Positions 13,886-21,587 of a stretch of 43,339 bases of DNA are shown one piece after another. The notes under the pieces were generated by a model. It was not told where the DNA came from, made no database searches, and was given only the letters and a program-made list of their open reading frames with translations. The position numbers and the translations under genes are program-made. Numbering within the stretch: position 1 is the first letter of the stretch; the number at the start of each line of letters is the position of its first letter. The DNA is taken from positions 1 to 43,339 of the IMG/VR virus record IMGVR_UViG_3300035703_000159; one strand, written 5' to 3'. The stretch is from a virus.

Positions 13886-14252
13886 ACAATCTCCTGAAGC
13901 CTTCCACCCAGTGGAGCGCCCCATTCATTATGCCAGTGGCGGCTTGGAAGCCATTGAGGCAATGGAAGCAAGCATGACGCCAGAAGCTTTTCGGGGCTTT
14001 CTGAAAGGCAACATTCTGAAATACGTTTGGCGCTACGAACAAAAGAACGGCTTAGAAGATTTAGAGAAAGCCAAGTGGTATCTCAATCAGCTCATCTTTG
14101 CCCTTGAAACAGATCAAGAGCGCGAAGCTCTTGCCGCCATTGAAAACAACATTGATAATGGCTGCAAAGATGGCGTTTGCCCCATTCCTGGCATTCGTTT
14201 TGATCTTCCTCGTAAAGAAGGCGATCTATTCGCGCCAGTAGACGAAGCCTAA
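13869..14252 (+). CDS. DUF3310 protein (T7 gp1.7-like nucleotide kinase family)
   Basis: I start at ATG 13869 (MAVPFEQSPEAF), which has GAGGAAA directly upstream and overlaps ThyX by 17 bases. The DUF3310 core is clear: RPIHYASGGLEAIEAME, ILKYVWRYEQKNGLEDLEKA and WYLNQLI. T7 gp1.7, a member of this family, phosphorylates dGMP and dTMP. Next to ThyX a dTMP kinase-type role is attractive. The C-terminal tail has CKDGVCPIPG, a CxxxxC pair outside the family core. It ends 4 bases into the convergent HNH gene. Confidence 0.75.
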   Translation: MAVPFEQSPEAFHPVERPIHYASGGLEAIEAMEASMTPEAFRGFLKGNILKYVWRYEQKNGLEDLEKAKWYLNQLIFALETDQEREALAAIENNIDNGCKDGVCPIPGIRFDLPRKEGDLFAPVDEA

Positions 14253-14731
14253 GCTGCCTGCCATTCCGTATAGCAAAAGCCCCCAGAAATGGGGGCTTCT
14301 TCTTTTGACGGTGGAATGTAATAATCGCGCTCTTCAGCAAAAGCTTCAATATCCTGCAATGAAGTGTGGGCGCTGACGAAGCTATTGTGATGCACCCATG
14401 CCAGCAAAAGCTGTTCTCGCTTTTCGCTCCAAAACTTTTGCGGACGCCACCATTCAAAGATAGGCTCCGCTCCTTTCAGAAGATTACAGGACTTACAACT
14501 TGGCACTAAATTATATTTCGCAAAATGAGGCCCGCCTTTACTTTTCGGCACAATATGGTCAATAGTGAGCTTCTCATTCCATTGACCACAATATGCACAA
14601 GCACACTGTCCAAGCGGACCTCTTAACGGATAATCTTCAAAAATACTCTTGCGGAATCTACGTCTTGCGTCTCCGGGGCGAAGCTCAATGAGGGCATACA
14701 ATAGCTCATCGGGACCATTCGCTCTAAGCAT
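14249..14731 (-). CDS. HNH endonuclease, free-standing
   Basis: Start ATG 14731 (160 residues); a TTG at 14773 would add 14. The HNH core has CAYC (45-48), TIDHIVPKSKGG (57-68), YNLVPSCKSC (73-82) and N83, so both zinc CxxC pairs and the catalytic DH are intact. It lies on the opposite strand to the early block, between DUF3310 and the lysis genes, as homing-type HNH genes often do. Its last codons contain a hairpin that looks like the terminator of the convergent DUF3310 gene. It could also be a packaging-associated HNH nuclease, but its distance from the terminase speaks against this. Confidence 0.82.
   Translation of the reverse strand: MLRANGPDELLYALIELRPGDARRRFRKSIFEDYPLRGPLGQCACAYCGQWNEKLTIDHIVPKSKGGPHFAKYNLVPSCKSCNLLKGAEPIFEWWRPQKFWSEKREQLLLAWVHHNSFVSAHTSLQDIEAFAEERDYYIPPSKEEAPISGGFCYTEWQAA
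14277..14298 (+). terminator. Rho-independent terminator inside the HNH 3' end
   Basis: AAGCCCCC (14277-14284) pairs with GGGGGCTT (14291-14298) around AGAAAT, followed by CTTCTTTTG on the plus strand. It lies 25 bases after the DUF3310 stop. On the minus strand the same hairpin is followed by TTTTGC, before the HNH stop codon. Confidence 0.8.
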
Positions 14732-14786
14732 GGTGCTATTAAATTTTCCTGCAAACAATCTAACCAGCAACAAGCGAATAATGCGC

Positions 14787-14804
14787 TTTTGCTAATATAA
14801 AAAC
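14787..14804 (+). promoter_or_regulatory. Candidate late promoter (extended -10) before the lysis genes
   Basis: TTTTGCTAATATAAAAAC contains TGCTAATAT, an extended -10 (TGn plus TAATAT). It ends 13 nt before the ATG at 14818. A near-identical 18-mer (16 of 18) lies in the same position before the tail-tube gene at 32167. No -35 is evident. Confidence 0.5.
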
Positions 14805-14817
14805 TGCAGGACTCTCC

Positions 14818-15027
14818 ATGGACTTTTTTAAAGAAGGCATGGCCAATTTCGTGGCCACTATCACGGCTGGCATGCTTCTTTCCACGGGAGCCATGCTTAT
14901 CACTGTTGGCAATCAACAAGCAAGAGTGGCAGTACAAATTGAAAGCGTCACCGAGAAACTTAGTGCTCTTACAGATAAGATGAGTGACATTGAAACAAGA
15001 GTGCGCAGCCTTGAGATTAAACGCTAG
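14818..15027 (+). CDS. Membrane-anchored coiled-coil lysis protein (69 aa)
   Basis: ATG at 14818 with AGGA 7-10 nt upstream. One transmembrane span (FVATITAGMLLSTGAMLITV, about residues 11-30) is followed by a coiled-coil (VQIESVTEKLSALTDKMSDI) and a basic end. This matches small phage lysis accessory proteins of the XhlA/holin or inner-spanin type. It is followed by a second membrane protein and the endolysin, so a lysis role is well supported. Which of the two is the true holin is unclear. Confidence 0.7.
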   Translation: MDFFKEGMANFVATITAGMLLSTGAMLITVGNQQARVAVQIESVTEKLSALTDKMSDIETRVRSLEIKR

Positions 15028-15061
15028 GCTTTAAGAACATTCATCTTCTAGGAGAATCATC

Positions 15062-15205
15062 ATGACTGGCGTCGAATGGTTCGTTGTTGGCGGCATCATC
15101 GTTGCTGCTCTTGATCAAATTATTGAGCGCACTCCCTATAAGGAAAATAATATTCTGCAACTGATTCTGACTGGCCTTAAGGCTATCTTCCGCGTGAAGG
15201 ACTGA
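15062..15205 (+). CDS. Small holin-like membrane protein (47 aa)
   Basis: ATG at 15062 with a good TAGGAGA (15049-15055) upstream, TGA at 15203-15205. One hydrophobic span at residues 5-20 (EWFVVGGIIVAALDQI), an amphipathic second segment (ILQLILTGLKAIF) and a basic end. It sits between the coiled-coil membrane protein and the endolysin, 8 bases from the latter. Small size, context and topology suggest a holin or antiholin. Confidence 0.6.
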   Translation: MTGVEWFVVGGIIVAALDQIIERTPYKENNILQLILTGLKAIFRVKD

Positions 15206-15213
15206 AGCAAGCA

Positions 15214-16302
15214 ATGGCTACTGCCGTTGAAAACTCTTGGCAGGGCGTCAGCCTCCATGCAAAGCGCGTGGGGGCTAAATTCCCTGAGCTAGTTGCAGCG
15301 CAATGGGCTCTAGAAAGCGGCTTTGGAAAGCATTTTTCTGGCACTTGGAACGCGTTCGGCTTAAAGGGGCAAGGGACGACGACTGCCACCAAAGAATTTT
15401 ACGACGATCAATGGGTAGAAATCAAAGCTGGATTTATTGACTTTCCCAGCCTTGCCGCATGCATTGAATACCTAGTTAGCCGTTGGTACTTGGATTGGAA
15501 GCAATACAAAGGCGTGAATCATGCGCCGCGTCGTGAAGCGGCTGCAAAAATGCTACAAAGCGAAGGGTATGCCACTGATCCAGGCTACGCTGATAAGCTT
15601 ATTCGCTTAATGAATCAATACTCCCCATCGCCTTCGGACTCAATGACAATTGAACTTTCTAATGCTGCAAAATACTATCAAGAACTGCGGCATCAAAAAG
15701 AAGCATGGCAATGGTTGCAGACGCAATTAACACAAGGTGAGCTGGCAGAATTTGCGAAACTTTATAGGAATGGCGAAGATGAACACAAACCGCTTAATGT
15801 TCCATATTTTTCACAACGGGACAATGCATCAGGCCAAGGGGGCAGAGAGTGCTTTAGCAGCTCTTGCGCAATGATGGCAGCTTTCTATGGGAAAGTAAAA
15901 GGAGATGATGAATACAATGTCATCAGAGCTAAATTTGGTGACACCACTAATTCATCTGCTCAAATCAAGGCATTGCAAAGTCTTGGCTTAAAAGCATCGT
16001 TTTCTCAATCATTTAATCTCGATGCATTGAAAAAGGAGATTGATGCTGGTCGCCCGGTGGCGGTTGGGTGGCTTCATCATGGCAACTATCGTCGCCCCTC
16101 TGGAGGCGGCCATTGGAGCGTTGTTGTTGGTTATACAAATGATGCCACCATCCACAATGATCCGTTTGGAACTGCTGATCTCGTAAAGGGGGGCTATGTC
16201 AGCTCGGGCGGGGGCAAGCTTGCAGAGTTTCCTGATGATTATTGGTTGCCTCGCTGGGAAGTCAAGGCAAACGATGGATGGGCAGTGCTTATTAGGCCAT
16301 GA
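15214..16302 (+). CDS. Two-domain endolysin: glucosaminidase plus C39-like peptidase
   Basis: 362 residues from ATG 15214. Residues 1-135 match the FlgJ/GH73 N-acetylglucosaminidase fold: AAQWALESGFGKH with catalytic-type E34, WNAFGLKG, and IEYLVSRW. A helical linker spans about 143-190. Residues 193-340 look like a C39-family cysteine peptidase: ECFSSSCAMMAAFYG with C213 in the nucleophile position (C218 is the alternative), GGGHWSVVVGY with H300, and NDPFG with D316. Together they could cut both glycan strands and peptide stems of peptidoglycan. No signal peptide is visible, so a holin must release it. The stop overlaps the next start (ATGA). Confidence 0.82.
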   Translation: MATAVENSWQGVSLHAKRVGAKFPELVAAQWALESGFGKHFSGTWNAFGLKGQGTTTATKEFYDDQWVEIKAGFIDFPSLAACIEYLVSRWYLDWKQYKGVNHAPRREAAAKMLQSEGYATDPGYADKLIRLMNQYSPSPSDSMTIELSNAAKYYQELRHQKEAWQWLQTQLTQGELAEFAKLYRNGEDEHKPLNVPYFSQRDNASGQGGRECFSSSCAMMAAFYGKVKGDDEYNVIRAKFGDTTNSSAQIKALQSLGLKASFSQSFNLDALKKEIDAGRPVAVGWLHHGNYRRPSGGGHWSVVVGYTNDATIHNDPFGTADLVKGGYVSSGGGKLAEFPDDYWLPRWEVKANDGWAVLIRP

Positions 16303-16703
16303 GCAAAGAAAGCTGGTTTAATGCTCTTTGCTACGAAGCGGGACTATGGGCCATCACACGATGGCCCTCTCTTGCTTTTAATCCATGGTTCAAACGACTT
16401 ATGGAGCATTGTCGTCCTGACTGGGCCGAATGGAAAACCAAAATTGTCATGGAAACCGTTGACAAGCAAACGGCTTCGTTAGTGACGCAATGGGAGCAAG
16501 AGGAAAGAGAAAACAAAGCCAACGCCCTCGCGTGGGAAGCTCACAAGCTTTTCCCTGAAGCAAAAATTACGCCCCTCCCCGATGCCATTGTGCCGTCTGT
16601 CCTCATTGAAACAGCCCCGCCAGCGAACGCCAGCGAGGCTGTAAAAGCGCTTGGAGGGGAACTGCGAATTACGTACCAGTTTCCCAATTCAGCAGCGCCC
16701 TGA
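16299..16703 (+). CDS. Hypothetical protein at end of lysis cassette (134 aa)
   Basis: ATG at 16299 overlaps the endolysin stop. The N-terminus (MSKESWFNALCYEAGLWAI) is amphipathic with several Trp, followed by charged helices (QTASLVTQWEQEERENKAN) and a Pro/Ala-rich C-terminus. No clear transmembrane span or lipobox. Coupling to the endolysin suggests a lysis accessory or structural role, which is inference. It overlaps the convergent small gene by 35 bases at the 3' end. Confidence 0.6.
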   Translation: MSKESWFNALCYEAGLWAITRWPSLAFNPWFKRLMEHCRPDWAEWKTKIVMETVDKQTASLVTQWEQEERENKANALAWEAHKLFPEAKITPLPDAIVPSVLIETAPPANASEAVKALGGELRITYQFPNSAAP

Positions 16704-16872
16704 GGCGCTTCCATTTGGCAAGTTCTTTCTCGTAATAGTCTTCCCAGCTAGCAATGGCTTCGCTTAGCCCTTTAATGGCAACAGCAGGGTCGTCGTCAGT
16801 TAGAAGCTCTTGCAAAGCATCTGCAATGCTATCGGCTTGCTGTTGATACCATTGGTCTTTGAAGGAGTCCAT
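16669..16872 (-). CDS. Small acidic helical protein (67 aa)
   Basis: ATG at 16872. Almost entirely helical and acidic (MDSFKDQWYQQQADSIADAL, then TDDDPAVAIKGLSEAIASWE), with a basic end. It is the last gene of the leftward late block and overlaps the convergent 16299-16703 gene. A 6-bp hairpin (16876-16891) lies directly before its start. No family recognised. Confidence 0.6.
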   Translation of the reverse strand: MDSFKDQWYQQQADSIADALQELLTDDDPAVAIKGLSEAIASWEDYYEKELAKWKRLRALLNWETGT

Positions 16873-16905
16873 GAGAGGCAGGAGACTGCCTGCATCATAA
16901 TGGAC

Positions 16906-17181
16906 TTAAGCCCACACCCTCACCGGCCGCTCAGGCCACACTGCATAAACGTCCCATCCGTCTGGCACGTTCCCTCGTAGATTGACGTGCCAGCCATCGA
17001 GGACTGTAGGTTCGGTGATGACGTTGCCGTCTTCATCCCATTCACCACCACGGGTGATGGTGCCGATCACATCCAACGCATGACTATGGCTGGCGGTGAT
17101 CCAAGTGCCGTCTTCTGTTAAGTAGTTAGCCAGCACGGTCTTAGCCGTGGCTTCATTGGGAAAGCGAAGGTAGTGTGTCAT
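16906..17181 (-). CDS. Small protein coupled to a fibre gene (91 aa)
   Basis: ATG at 17181 overlaps the stop of the 614-residue fibre-like gene. It begins MTHYLRFPNEATAKTVLANY, then WITASHSHALDVIGTI, and ends with WHVNLRGNVPDGWDVYAVWP. The DGWHVN...VPDGWD pattern is one I recall from small proteins next to phage fibre genes. It may be a fibre tip or chaperone-like accessory, but this is not established. Confidence 0.65.
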   Translation of the reverse strand: MTHYLRFPNEATAKTVLANYLTEDGTWITASHSHALDVIGTITRGGEWDEDGNVITEPTVLDGWHVNLRGNVPDGWDVYAVWPERPVRVWA

Positions 17182-19022
17182 TGCGTCACCGCCTGGAGAG
17201 TTTCGTTGGGTAGGCGTTGCGGCCAGTAGGTGAGGCGGCGGATGGTGCCATTCAACGGATTTAAACCCGTCCCTCTTGCTCCAAGACGTAACTGAGATAC
17301 TGTTGGCACTGTTCCCGTGTTGTCGGTACTCACTAATGATCCGTTAATCACAAAAGCAAAATCGTTGTTTGCATAAACCGTGCTTAGACTTTGACCATTG
17401 CGTTCATTATTTGTATCAAAACTAGCTTGGGCAACAGTTAACGTAGTAACGCCATACCCCGCGTCTGTGTAACCAGATAAAACACGATAATAATTTTGAA
17501 TAACATTATCGTTTGTTCCATCACTAATTGCATAGATTCGCGGGAAACCATTAACGCCCCCGTGTGTTGCATTGGTTCTAGCACTTATAAACACCGTCCC
17601 CTCATCCTGCCGATACCAACCAGAGAAGTTGCTACCACTAATGCTGGCCACGTCAGCACTGCGGGTGACGGCTGCGGTCGTGGTGGGGATGTAGCTGGTG
17701 GGGAAGGCTCCGGCTTCTACAACACATCCCCAGAGAAAAAGACCCTTTGTTATGTCACCAGCATACGATTCAACTCGTGCAGCCGTAGAACTGGTGACAA
17801 TGTTCCACTGAGCGCGTAATGCTCCAGATGTTGAAGAAGTAGCTGTCACTATGCAGCGATACCAGCCGTTTGGATACGGCCTAATCGAAGCGGTCAACGG
17901 CGCGTCAACGGAACCAAGAACACCATTTGCCAAGTCAAAGTTAGCCCTAAAGCCTCCAAGAACACCAGTGGAAACAAATTGCAAGTTTGATCTCTCGCCT
18001 GCTTTGGCAAAAATTGAAATTGTATAGGTGCCAGTGGACTGTGACGCTGTATCCTGCCTAATGCTGTGCTCTGTGGTAGTAGCAGCTTCTACAATTTTGT
18101 CAGCAGTTGTTAAACCGTCTGGCGCAACAATCTGATTGGTTGAGACAGTTGTATTTGTAGGCGTCCACGTTGTCGAAAAGCCCTCTGACTGCAGCAGCAG
18201 ATTCGTCCTCTGCTCCTCCACCAACAACCCCAAGCTCTCACCTGTCGTTGGGTTGTGATCAAACCGTGGGGCGCTATTGATCGTACTGGTAGTAGGGATG
18301 TATTCACCCACAGTAGACGACTGCTCTAGTTGGGCTCCCCAGAGGAAGATGCCGTTAGTGCCGTTACCGGCGTGAACTGACCGAAACTGAATGCTTGCGG
18401 AGGCCGTTGCAGTTGTTGTGGCTGTCGCAATGCAGCGATACCAGTCGTTTCCAACCGACTGAATACTGGCAGAGCCTGTAGTAAATGATGTAACTACGCC
18501 GGTCGAAAGGTTAAAAACGGCATTTAGATTGCTACCAAAAGCAGCAGACTCAAAAACAAACCTGAAATCACCAACTTCGCCAGCTTTTGCATAGCAACTT
18601 GCAATCCAAGTGGTTCCACTTGTAAAGCTAGTAGATTGGGCCGCATATCCTGCGCTTTGCCCATTGTCAACAATGAGCTTGTCTGCTGTAGTTGCTCCGT
18701 CCGGCGCAACAATAGCGTTTGCCGTTACTGAAGAAGTTGTTTTGCTCCAACTCGCATTATCAAACTCCTCACTTCTCAACGCTAGGTTCGTCGTCGCCGT
18801 CTTGATCAGCCCATCGCTGCCCACATACGTCCCACTACCGGCGCGGGTGAAAGTGACGAGGTTCTGGCCAGTAGTGGCGTCAACTAGAGACTCGTTATCA
18901 GCAAAGCGCAAATCTAATGACGGTACTGCACGAGCTCGGCGCCACAGCTCATTGCGTACCCATGGTCCAGCTAAGACACCACCAGGCGCAACTGCTGCCC
19001 GAAACGCTGCTGATCCGCGCAT
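17178..19022 (-). CDS. Tail fibre/adhesin with duplicated lectin-like domain
   Basis: 614 residues from ATG 19022. Two similar units are visible at about 78-246 and 272-437. Each starts TNL.L.SE.F, has IVAPDG.TTADK, continues through NDWYRCI or NGWYRCI, and closes with LFLWG and a YIPTT tail. These look like carbohydrate-binding beta-sandwich repeats. The C-terminal part (about 450-614) resembles a concanavalin/LamG-type domain. It lies among late structural genes and is probably a receptor-binding protein. It follows the 226-residue gene with a TGATG overlap. Confidence 0.68.
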   Translation of the reverse strand: MRGSAAFRAAVAPGGVLAGPWVRNELWRRARAVPSLDLRFADNESLVDATTGQNLVTFTRAGSGTYVGSDGLIKTATTNLALRSEEFDNASWSKTTSSVTANAIVAPDGATTADKLIVDNGQSAGYAAQSTSFTSGTTWIASCYAKAGEVGDFRFVFESAAFGSNLNAVFNLSTGVVTSFTTGSASIQSVGNDWYRCIATATTTATASASIQFRSVHAGNGTNGIFLWGAQLEQSSTVGEYIPTTSTINSAPRFDHNPTTGESLGLLVEEQRTNLLLQSEGFSTTWTPTNTTVSTNQIVAPDGLTTADKIVEAATTTEHSIRQDTASQSTGTYTISIFAKAGERSNLQFVSTGVLGGFRANFDLANGVLGSVDAPLTASIRPYPNGWYRCIVTATSSTSGALRAQWNIVTSSTAARVESYAGDITKGLFLWGCVVEAGAFPTSYIPTTTAAVTRSADVASISGSNFSGWYRQDEGTVFISARTNATHGGVNGFPRIYAISDGTNDNVIQNYYRVLSGYTDAGYGVTTLTVAQASFDTNNERNGQSLSTVYANNDFAFVINGSLVSTDNTGTVPTVSQLRLGARGTGLNPLNGTIRRLTYWPQRLPNETLQAVTQ

Positions 19023-19702
19023 CAGAGACCCGCCTCCAGTGTGCTAACGCGAATCTCATAAGTGGTGCCGCTAGCTGGCGTATAAGCCCCTCGTGTTTCA
19101 AGCTCGGCAAAAAGACTAGTCTGACCACTAGCAAGTTTTAACTGCCTTCCCACGTATTCTGTTTGCGTATATAAAGTGCTTCCTAGATCTTGAGGAGTGG
19201 GTAAGTCCGCATAACCCATATAAACGGCCACGTCTGCGCTTTGTACATTAAAGGCAGCATTATCGGCAATTCCACTTGGATTTGCGCTATAAAAATGAAG
19301 CCTAAAAGCCCCCATGCCGGCTGGCACGCTTGTATTGCCTATAAATAAAGAAGCATTTTGTACGAGCACAAAACCGCCGCTAGGGCCAACGCCACTCAGC
19401 GTATGAATGGCGCTTCCCGCAGAAGTGCCTATCACATCGCCAGCGGTATAACTAGTAGTATCTCCGGGACGAACAAAAGATACGATGGAACGATAAGCTT
19501 TGCCATCAACAGTTAAAGAGGATCCAGCATCTGATACAGGAAGTGGATTGCCGCTGTCATTAGTAACTTCAACTTGAGCACCAATAGTAACGCCACTAAT
19601 GGTTACACCACTAGCAAAAGTCACAGGCACTGGACTACCATTAATGTCTCCGCGAATTAAGAGAACTTCATACTGCTCTCCATTGATAATTCTCTGTGCC
19701 AT
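19022..19702 (-). CDS. Probable virion protein, beta-rich (226 aa)
   Basis: ATG at 19702, preceded by a TACAAT-type element. The protein is Gly/Ser/Thr/Val-rich and strand-forming (VTFASGVTISGVTIGAQVEV), ending with a helix and a Cys-free strand region (TTYEIRVSTLEAGL). This composition is typical of fibre or decoration proteins. The LHFYSANPSGIADNAAF stretch also recurs, from memory, in phage tail-associated proteins. Its place between fibre genes supports a structural role. Confidence 0.6.
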   Translation of the reverse strand: MAQRIINGEQYEVLLIRGDINGSPVPVTFASGVTISGVTIGAQVEVTNDSGNPLPVSDAGSSLTVDGKAYRSIVSFVRPGDTTSYTAGDVIGTSAGSAIHTLSGVGPSGGFVLVQNASLFIGNTSVPAGMGAFRLHFYSANPSGIADNAAFNVQSADVAVYMGYADLPTPQDLGSTLYTQTEYVGRQLKLASGQTSLFAELETRGAYTPASGTTYEIRVSTLEAGL

Positions 19703-19720
19703 GACCGCCAGATTGTTTTA

Positions 19721-19734
19721 TCTTTCTATTGTAA
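19721..19734 (-). promoter_or_regulatory. TACAAT-type element before 19702
   Basis: On the minus strand TTACAATAGAAAGA lies 19-32 nt upstream of the ATG at 19702. It resembles the elements at 20962-20975 and 31722-31735. The core TACAAT is a plausible -10. No -35 seen. Confidence 0.35.
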
Positions 19735-19743
19735 CGATAACGG

Positions 19744-20613
19744 CTATGGAGATACGATTGCTTCCAATGCTGCCACCCTCGCTTCTAGAAGTGTTAGTCG
19801 ATCAGTGGGCTCCCACCTGCCAGCGCTGCTGCTCCATCCCAGCACGTCTCCATTATCTTTGCTGCCATTAGCCTCCACGTCATGCAAGTCTTGCAAGCGC
19901 CTTCCCGTATCCCAGCGAACAAAAATTACGCCATTATTCCCGGAGCTAATTACTGCAGCTACTGCCAGTTTTAAATTAGGGGCATGCGGCTCAACTTTAG
20001 TAAAGCCACCAGGAACGGAAGGAGAACACCAGAGAATGTCTCCTTCCAAATAAGCGCTCGTGTTGATTCCGCGAATCTTGCCAAATACAGTGACATAACC
20101 ATCACTTGCTCCAGCAATTGCTTGGTCTGTTACGCCAAAAAATACATAACCTGGCAGACTCCCATCAGCTACCATCGGAGCCACTTTTAATCTGCCACTT
20201 GCACCCAGCGTGCCAGCAAATCTAACAGCAGTTCCCTTGGGAATAGCCACTGTATTGCTTGCATTGCGACACAGTACCATAGTCTCTTGACCAAGGTAAT
20301 TACTCACTCCATTTTTACCTAGCTCAAGAGTGCCTTCGTCTACGTTCCAAGTAAGTTCGCCTTGAGCAGCTCCGTCTTCAGCGGCATTCAAATCAAAACG
20401 CAGCTTATCAACAATGGGTTCGTCGGTCCATTCGCTGTCGTAATCTTGATCTGAGCTTTTAATCAGCAAATCATTCGTCTTACCACCAGGCGCCATGCCC
20501 GGCTGCCAGATTTCTAATTTTGTCGGAGACAACGGAGAAGGAACAACAACTGCTCCGTCTTCTTCTTGAATTACAACGTGCGATTGCTGCACGCTAACTG
20601 TCACTTGTGTCAT
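19744..20613 (-). CDS. Virion protein with C-terminal trimerisation coil (289 aa)
   Basis: ATG at 20613, coupled to the previous gene by ATGA. The N-terminus is strand-rich (QVTVSVQQSHVVIQEEDGAV). The middle, with AIPKGTAVRF and YLEGDILWCSP, resembles the repeated beta domains of phage fibre and neck-appendage proteins that have a transition to a C-terminal coil. It ends with LTLLEARVAALEAIV, a heptad coil typical of trimeric fibres. A receptor-binding or fibre-network role is likely. Confidence 0.65.
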   Translation of the reverse strand: MTQVTVSVQQSHVVIQEEDGAVVVPSPLSPTKLEIWQPGMAPGGKTNDLLIKSSDQDYDSEWTDEPIVDKLRFDLNAAEDGAAQGELTWNVDEGTLELGKNGVSNYLGQETMVLCRNASNTVAIPKGTAVRFAGTLGASGRLKVAPMVADGSLPGYVFFGVTDQAIAGASDGYVTVFGKIRGINTSAYLEGDILWCSPSVPGGFTKVEPHAPNLKLAVAAVISSGNNGVIFVRWDTGRRLQDLHDVEANGSKDNGDVLGWSSSAGRWEPTDRLTLLEARVAALEAIVSP

Positions 20614-20948
20614 CGTCCTGTCAGCCCAAGATTTAGAAAGGCATTGCCTTCAAGAAGATAAAACTTATCGCCGCTTGGTTCTGTAATCAAAATATCGTAT
20701 TGCCCCTGCTCACTAAGGCCGCTTGTCACACTTGCTTCTAAGCGCATTTTGAACATACCACTAGCTTGTGCTGTCCAAGGAAGATCAAAAGCAGCAAGCT
20801 TTGACGTGCCCGTACGATTCCACAACGTGCCACTAGCCGTGTAGCCGCTCATATTTACTGGAGTGCCCGTGCTGTCCTTATATTGCAAAGGTAGTTCAAA
20901 AGTGGCCCCTTGATGAATGGTGATATCGTATTTTCCTGGCTCTATCAT
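20610..20948 (-). CDS. Beta-rich tail protein, BppU-N-like (112 aa)
   Basis: I use ATG 20948 (MIEPGKYDITIHQGATFEL); the frame extends only to a TTG at 20981. The fold pattern (short strands, SGYTASGTLWN, then SEQGQYDILIT and a terminal hydrophobic strand) recalls the N-terminal domain of baseplate proteins that attach adhesins. It is coupled by ATGA to the 289-residue fibre-like gene, which supports this. A terminator hairpin lies only about 40 bases upstream. Confidence 0.6.
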   Translation of the reverse strand: MIEPGKYDITIHQGATFELPLQYKDSTGTPVNMSGYTASGTLWNRTGTSKLAAFDLPWTAQASGMFKMRLEASVTSGLSEQGQYDILITEPSGDKFYLLEGNAFLNLGLTGR

Positions 20949-20961
20949 TTTGATAATGCTT

Positions 20962-20975
20962 TCTTCCCATTGTAA
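20962..20975 (-). promoter_or_regulatory. TACAAT-type element before 20948
   Basis: On the minus strand TTACAATGGGAAGA lies 14-27 nt before the ATG at 20948 and directly after the terminator at 20981-21005. It would allow restart of transcription there. It is one of three similar elements in the late block. Confidence 0.35.
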
Positions 20976-20980
20976 GCGCA

Positions 20981-21005
20981 AAAAGAAAGGGCCTTTCGGC
21001 CCTTT
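20981..21005 (-). terminator. Rho-independent terminator, minus strand
   Basis: AAAGGGCC (20986-20993) pairs with GGCCCTTT (20998-21005) around TTTC; on the minus strand it is followed by CTTTT. It lies directly after the stop of the 21008-21145 gene. Confidence 0.85.
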
Positions 21006-21007
21006 GC

Positions 21008-21145
21008 TTATTTGCCTTGTCCTTTGCGAAGCTTGCGTCCGTGACTAGCTTTGCTGTTTTTGCCATTACCCTGGCGAGTCATTTTAGGTTTACCAGGCGT
21101 AAAGAGCTTTTGTCCGCTAATGCCTACTTTGCTTCGGGCTGCCAT
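21008..21145 (-). CDS. Small basic protein (45 aa)
   Basis: ATG at 21145, TAA at 21008-21010. The protein is strongly basic and Gly-rich (GKPKMTRQGNGKNSKASHGR, ending RKGQGK), with no hydrophobic core. Such Lys/Arg/Gly proteins may bind nucleic acid or sit in the virion. I recall similar short proteins in cyanophage structural blocks. It lies between the DUF7936-like gene and a strong terminator. Confidence 0.6.
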   Translation of the reverse strand: MAARSKVGISGQKLFTPGKPKMTRQGNGKNSKASHGRKLRKGQGK

Positions 21146-21168
21146 GGAGAAAAGGCGAAAACAAAAGT

Positions 21169-21483
21169 TTAGCCAGCCCAGGGCAGACCAGTGCCTTTGG
21201 TGGGGGCAGCTTGCTCATCAATTTGAGCTTGAAGAGCAGCTTCAATTTCAGCCACTTTCTCTTCACCAAATTTATCGAGCAGCCAGCCCACTACAATTTC
21301 TTCCGTGAGATCAGCAAAGGGAATAGTTTCGTCTTCCTCGGGGGCTTCAAGACCAAGGGAGCCATACGCCGAGGCGCGGTAAGTGCCATCGAAGGCCTCA
21401 ATTGTATAGTGCAAAGTGTATACAATGCCGTTGGAAAGTTGGCGCTCGAGCTGAGCAATCTTCCATTCGTAAGTAGTAGCCAT
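21169..21483 (-). CDS. DUF7936-like conserved phage protein (104 aa)
   Basis: ATG at 21483, TAA at 21169-21171. It begins MATTYEWKIAQLERQLSNG, has an HYTIEAFDGTYRASAYGSLG core, an acidic middle, EEIVVGWLLDKFGEEKV and a helical end with LQAQIDEQAAPTK. I recall this protein type from many cyanophage structural regions. The function is unknown; virion association is likely. It is the main family-level hint for a cyanobacterial host. Confidence 0.7.
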   Translation of the reverse strand: MATTYEWKIAQLERQLSNGIVYTLHYTIEAFDGTYRASAYGSLGLEAPEEDETIPFADLTEEIVVGWLLDKFGEEKVAEIEAALQAQIDEQAAPTKGTGLPWAG

Positions 21484-21587
21484 AATTAATCAGGATGGTC
21501 TTAGTTAGTTTAAACAATGAAAAAAGAAAAGAACGGCGAAGAACGCACTAAGCAGAGTATTGAAGGTGGTTAGAAGGTCTGGCGATG

